Below, piece by piece: positions 5,089 through 5,616 of a stretch of DNA of 5,616 bases. Origin of the DNA: JAZRUY01 sp045598845 (GTDB taxonomy: Bacteria > Verrucomicrobiota > Lentisphaeria > Victivallales > Victivallaceae). A program made the position numbers and the translations under genes. Below the pieces are notes generated by a model, which searched no databases, was not told the DNA's origin, and saw nothing but the letters and a program-made list of their open reading frames with translations. How positions within the stretch are numbered: position 1 is the stretch's first letter; each line of letters starts with the position of its first letter. Location of the stretch: NCBI GenBank assembly GCA_045598845.1, contig JAZRUY010000184.1, positions 1 through 5,616 on the forward strand, read 5' to 3'.

Positions 5089-5616
5089 GATTCCGGGGCG
5101 GCGGCTTGTCGGCGGCGGCGGTTTTGCTGCCGCTGGTATGCTTTTCCGCTTCGTTTTCATGCCTCGGTGCGGTTACGGAATGCCGCGATGATTTCCGCGC
5201 TTTTCTTTCGCAGGAGCAGAAAGCCCGTTTCGCCTCGGTTCAGCCGGCTTTTTCCGCTTATCTGCGCCGGCGATCCGGCGGAGATGAATGGTTGCGCGGC
5301 GCGCCGGTTCCGTCCGGCTGGACTCCTGATTGGAAAATGGCTGATTCAGATATCGTTTTTTCAGTTACCGATGGAAAATACACCGTTGTGTCCGGCGGCG
5401 GCTTCCGGATGTCCGGTCCGCTGATCTATCCCCGCGGCGAAGATTACCGGATGTCTTTCACCTGTACCGCCTTGCCCGGTTCCGAAGCCGCTGTGGCCAT
5501 CGGTGCGGAATCGGCCGGCTTCAATAAACCTTCGGAAACCGTTCTTGCGGAAAAAAATCTTGCCGCCGGCGAAACCATCACAGTCACCGCACCGGTGCCG
5601 ATGCCGGACGGCTGGA
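5085..5616 (+). CDS. Secreted protein of unknown function, N-terminal part
   Basis: This open frame runs off the right edge after 177 residues with no stop. The start overlaps the gpmI stop as ATGA and has no ribosome binding site, so initiation probably depends on ribosomes finishing gpmI. Residues 1-29 look like a Sec signal peptide: a basic start (MRFRGG), a hydrophobic core (LSAAAVLLPLVCF) and a plausible cut after LGA near residue 29. Cys26 is not preceded by a good lipobox, so a lipoprotein is less likely. A polar helical stretch follows (about 32-62), then alternating short hydrophobic strands with Gly, Thr and Ser (about 88-175), suggesting a beta-sandwich of the kind found in cell-surface or carbohydrate-binding proteins. 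No catalytic motif is visible in the part present. I do not recognise the family. It probably acts in the periplasm or at the surface. Confidence 0.72.
   Translation, partial: MRFRGGGLSAAAVLLPLVCFSASFSCLGAVTECRDDFRAFLSQEQKARFASVQPAFSAYLRRRSGGDEWLRGAPVPSGWTPDWKMADSDIVFSVTDGKYTVVSGGGFRMSGPLIYPRGEDYRMSFTCTALPGSEAAVAIGAESAGFNKPSETVLAEKNLAAGETITVTAPVPMPDGW

Noticed and set aside
3412..5160. Minus-strand open frame of 582 codons opposite gpmI, and a similar 283-codon one opposite lpxA (2525-3376)
   Set aside because: Both are mirror frames of strongly supported genes, rich in His, Ala and Gly from reversed codons, with no start signal or family motif.
5167..5424. 85-codon plus-strand open frame near the right edge
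   Set aside because: It is an out-of-frame shadow of the signal-peptide gene that starts at 5085 and stays open to the window end.

Overview
The window looks like ordinary chromosome of a Gram-negative bacterium. An LpxA acyltransferase implies lipid A and an outer membrane. Coding regions are GC-rich, genes are packed with 4-nt ATGA overlaps, the phosphoglycerate mutase is of the long cofactor-independent type, and the last gene starts with an export signal. These traits would fit a Lentisphaerota or other PVC-type bacterium, but that is an inference from style and gene content with no decisive marker.

Layout. (1) 2-208, +: C-terminal end of an unrecognised gene, followed by a clear intrinsic terminator (231-260). 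(2) 283-754: a gene-free, more AT-rich stretch between two convergent genes, made of a degenerate tandem repeat array with a period of about 205 bp. Each of the two full units carries a long hairpin whose outer stem is conserved while the apex differs, and a third unit is shrunken. This is the least ordinary part of the window. (3) 774-2450, -: a three-gene operon read as SpoU/TrmH-type RNA methyltransferase, short NAD kinase (4-nt overlap), then a small two-zinc-site protein (25 nt gap). (4) 2451-2584: the divergent intergenic region, with a good sigma70-type promoter (TTGTCA-17-TATATT) firing rightwards, a T9 tract, and a leader hairpin beside the lpxA ribosome binding site. (5) 2585-5616, +: lpxA, gpmI and a secreted protein cut by the window edge, probably co-transcribed. 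lpxA to gpmI is 50 nt, and gpmI overlaps the last gene by ATGA.

The genes serve housekeeping roles: RNA modification, NADP supply, the first step of lipid A synthesis and lower glycolysis. They do not form one obvious pathway. I found no tRNA, rRNA, CRISPR array, transposase or phage gene. The repeat array, the unknown zinc protein and the secreted protein coupled to gpmI are the parts that known families do not explain.
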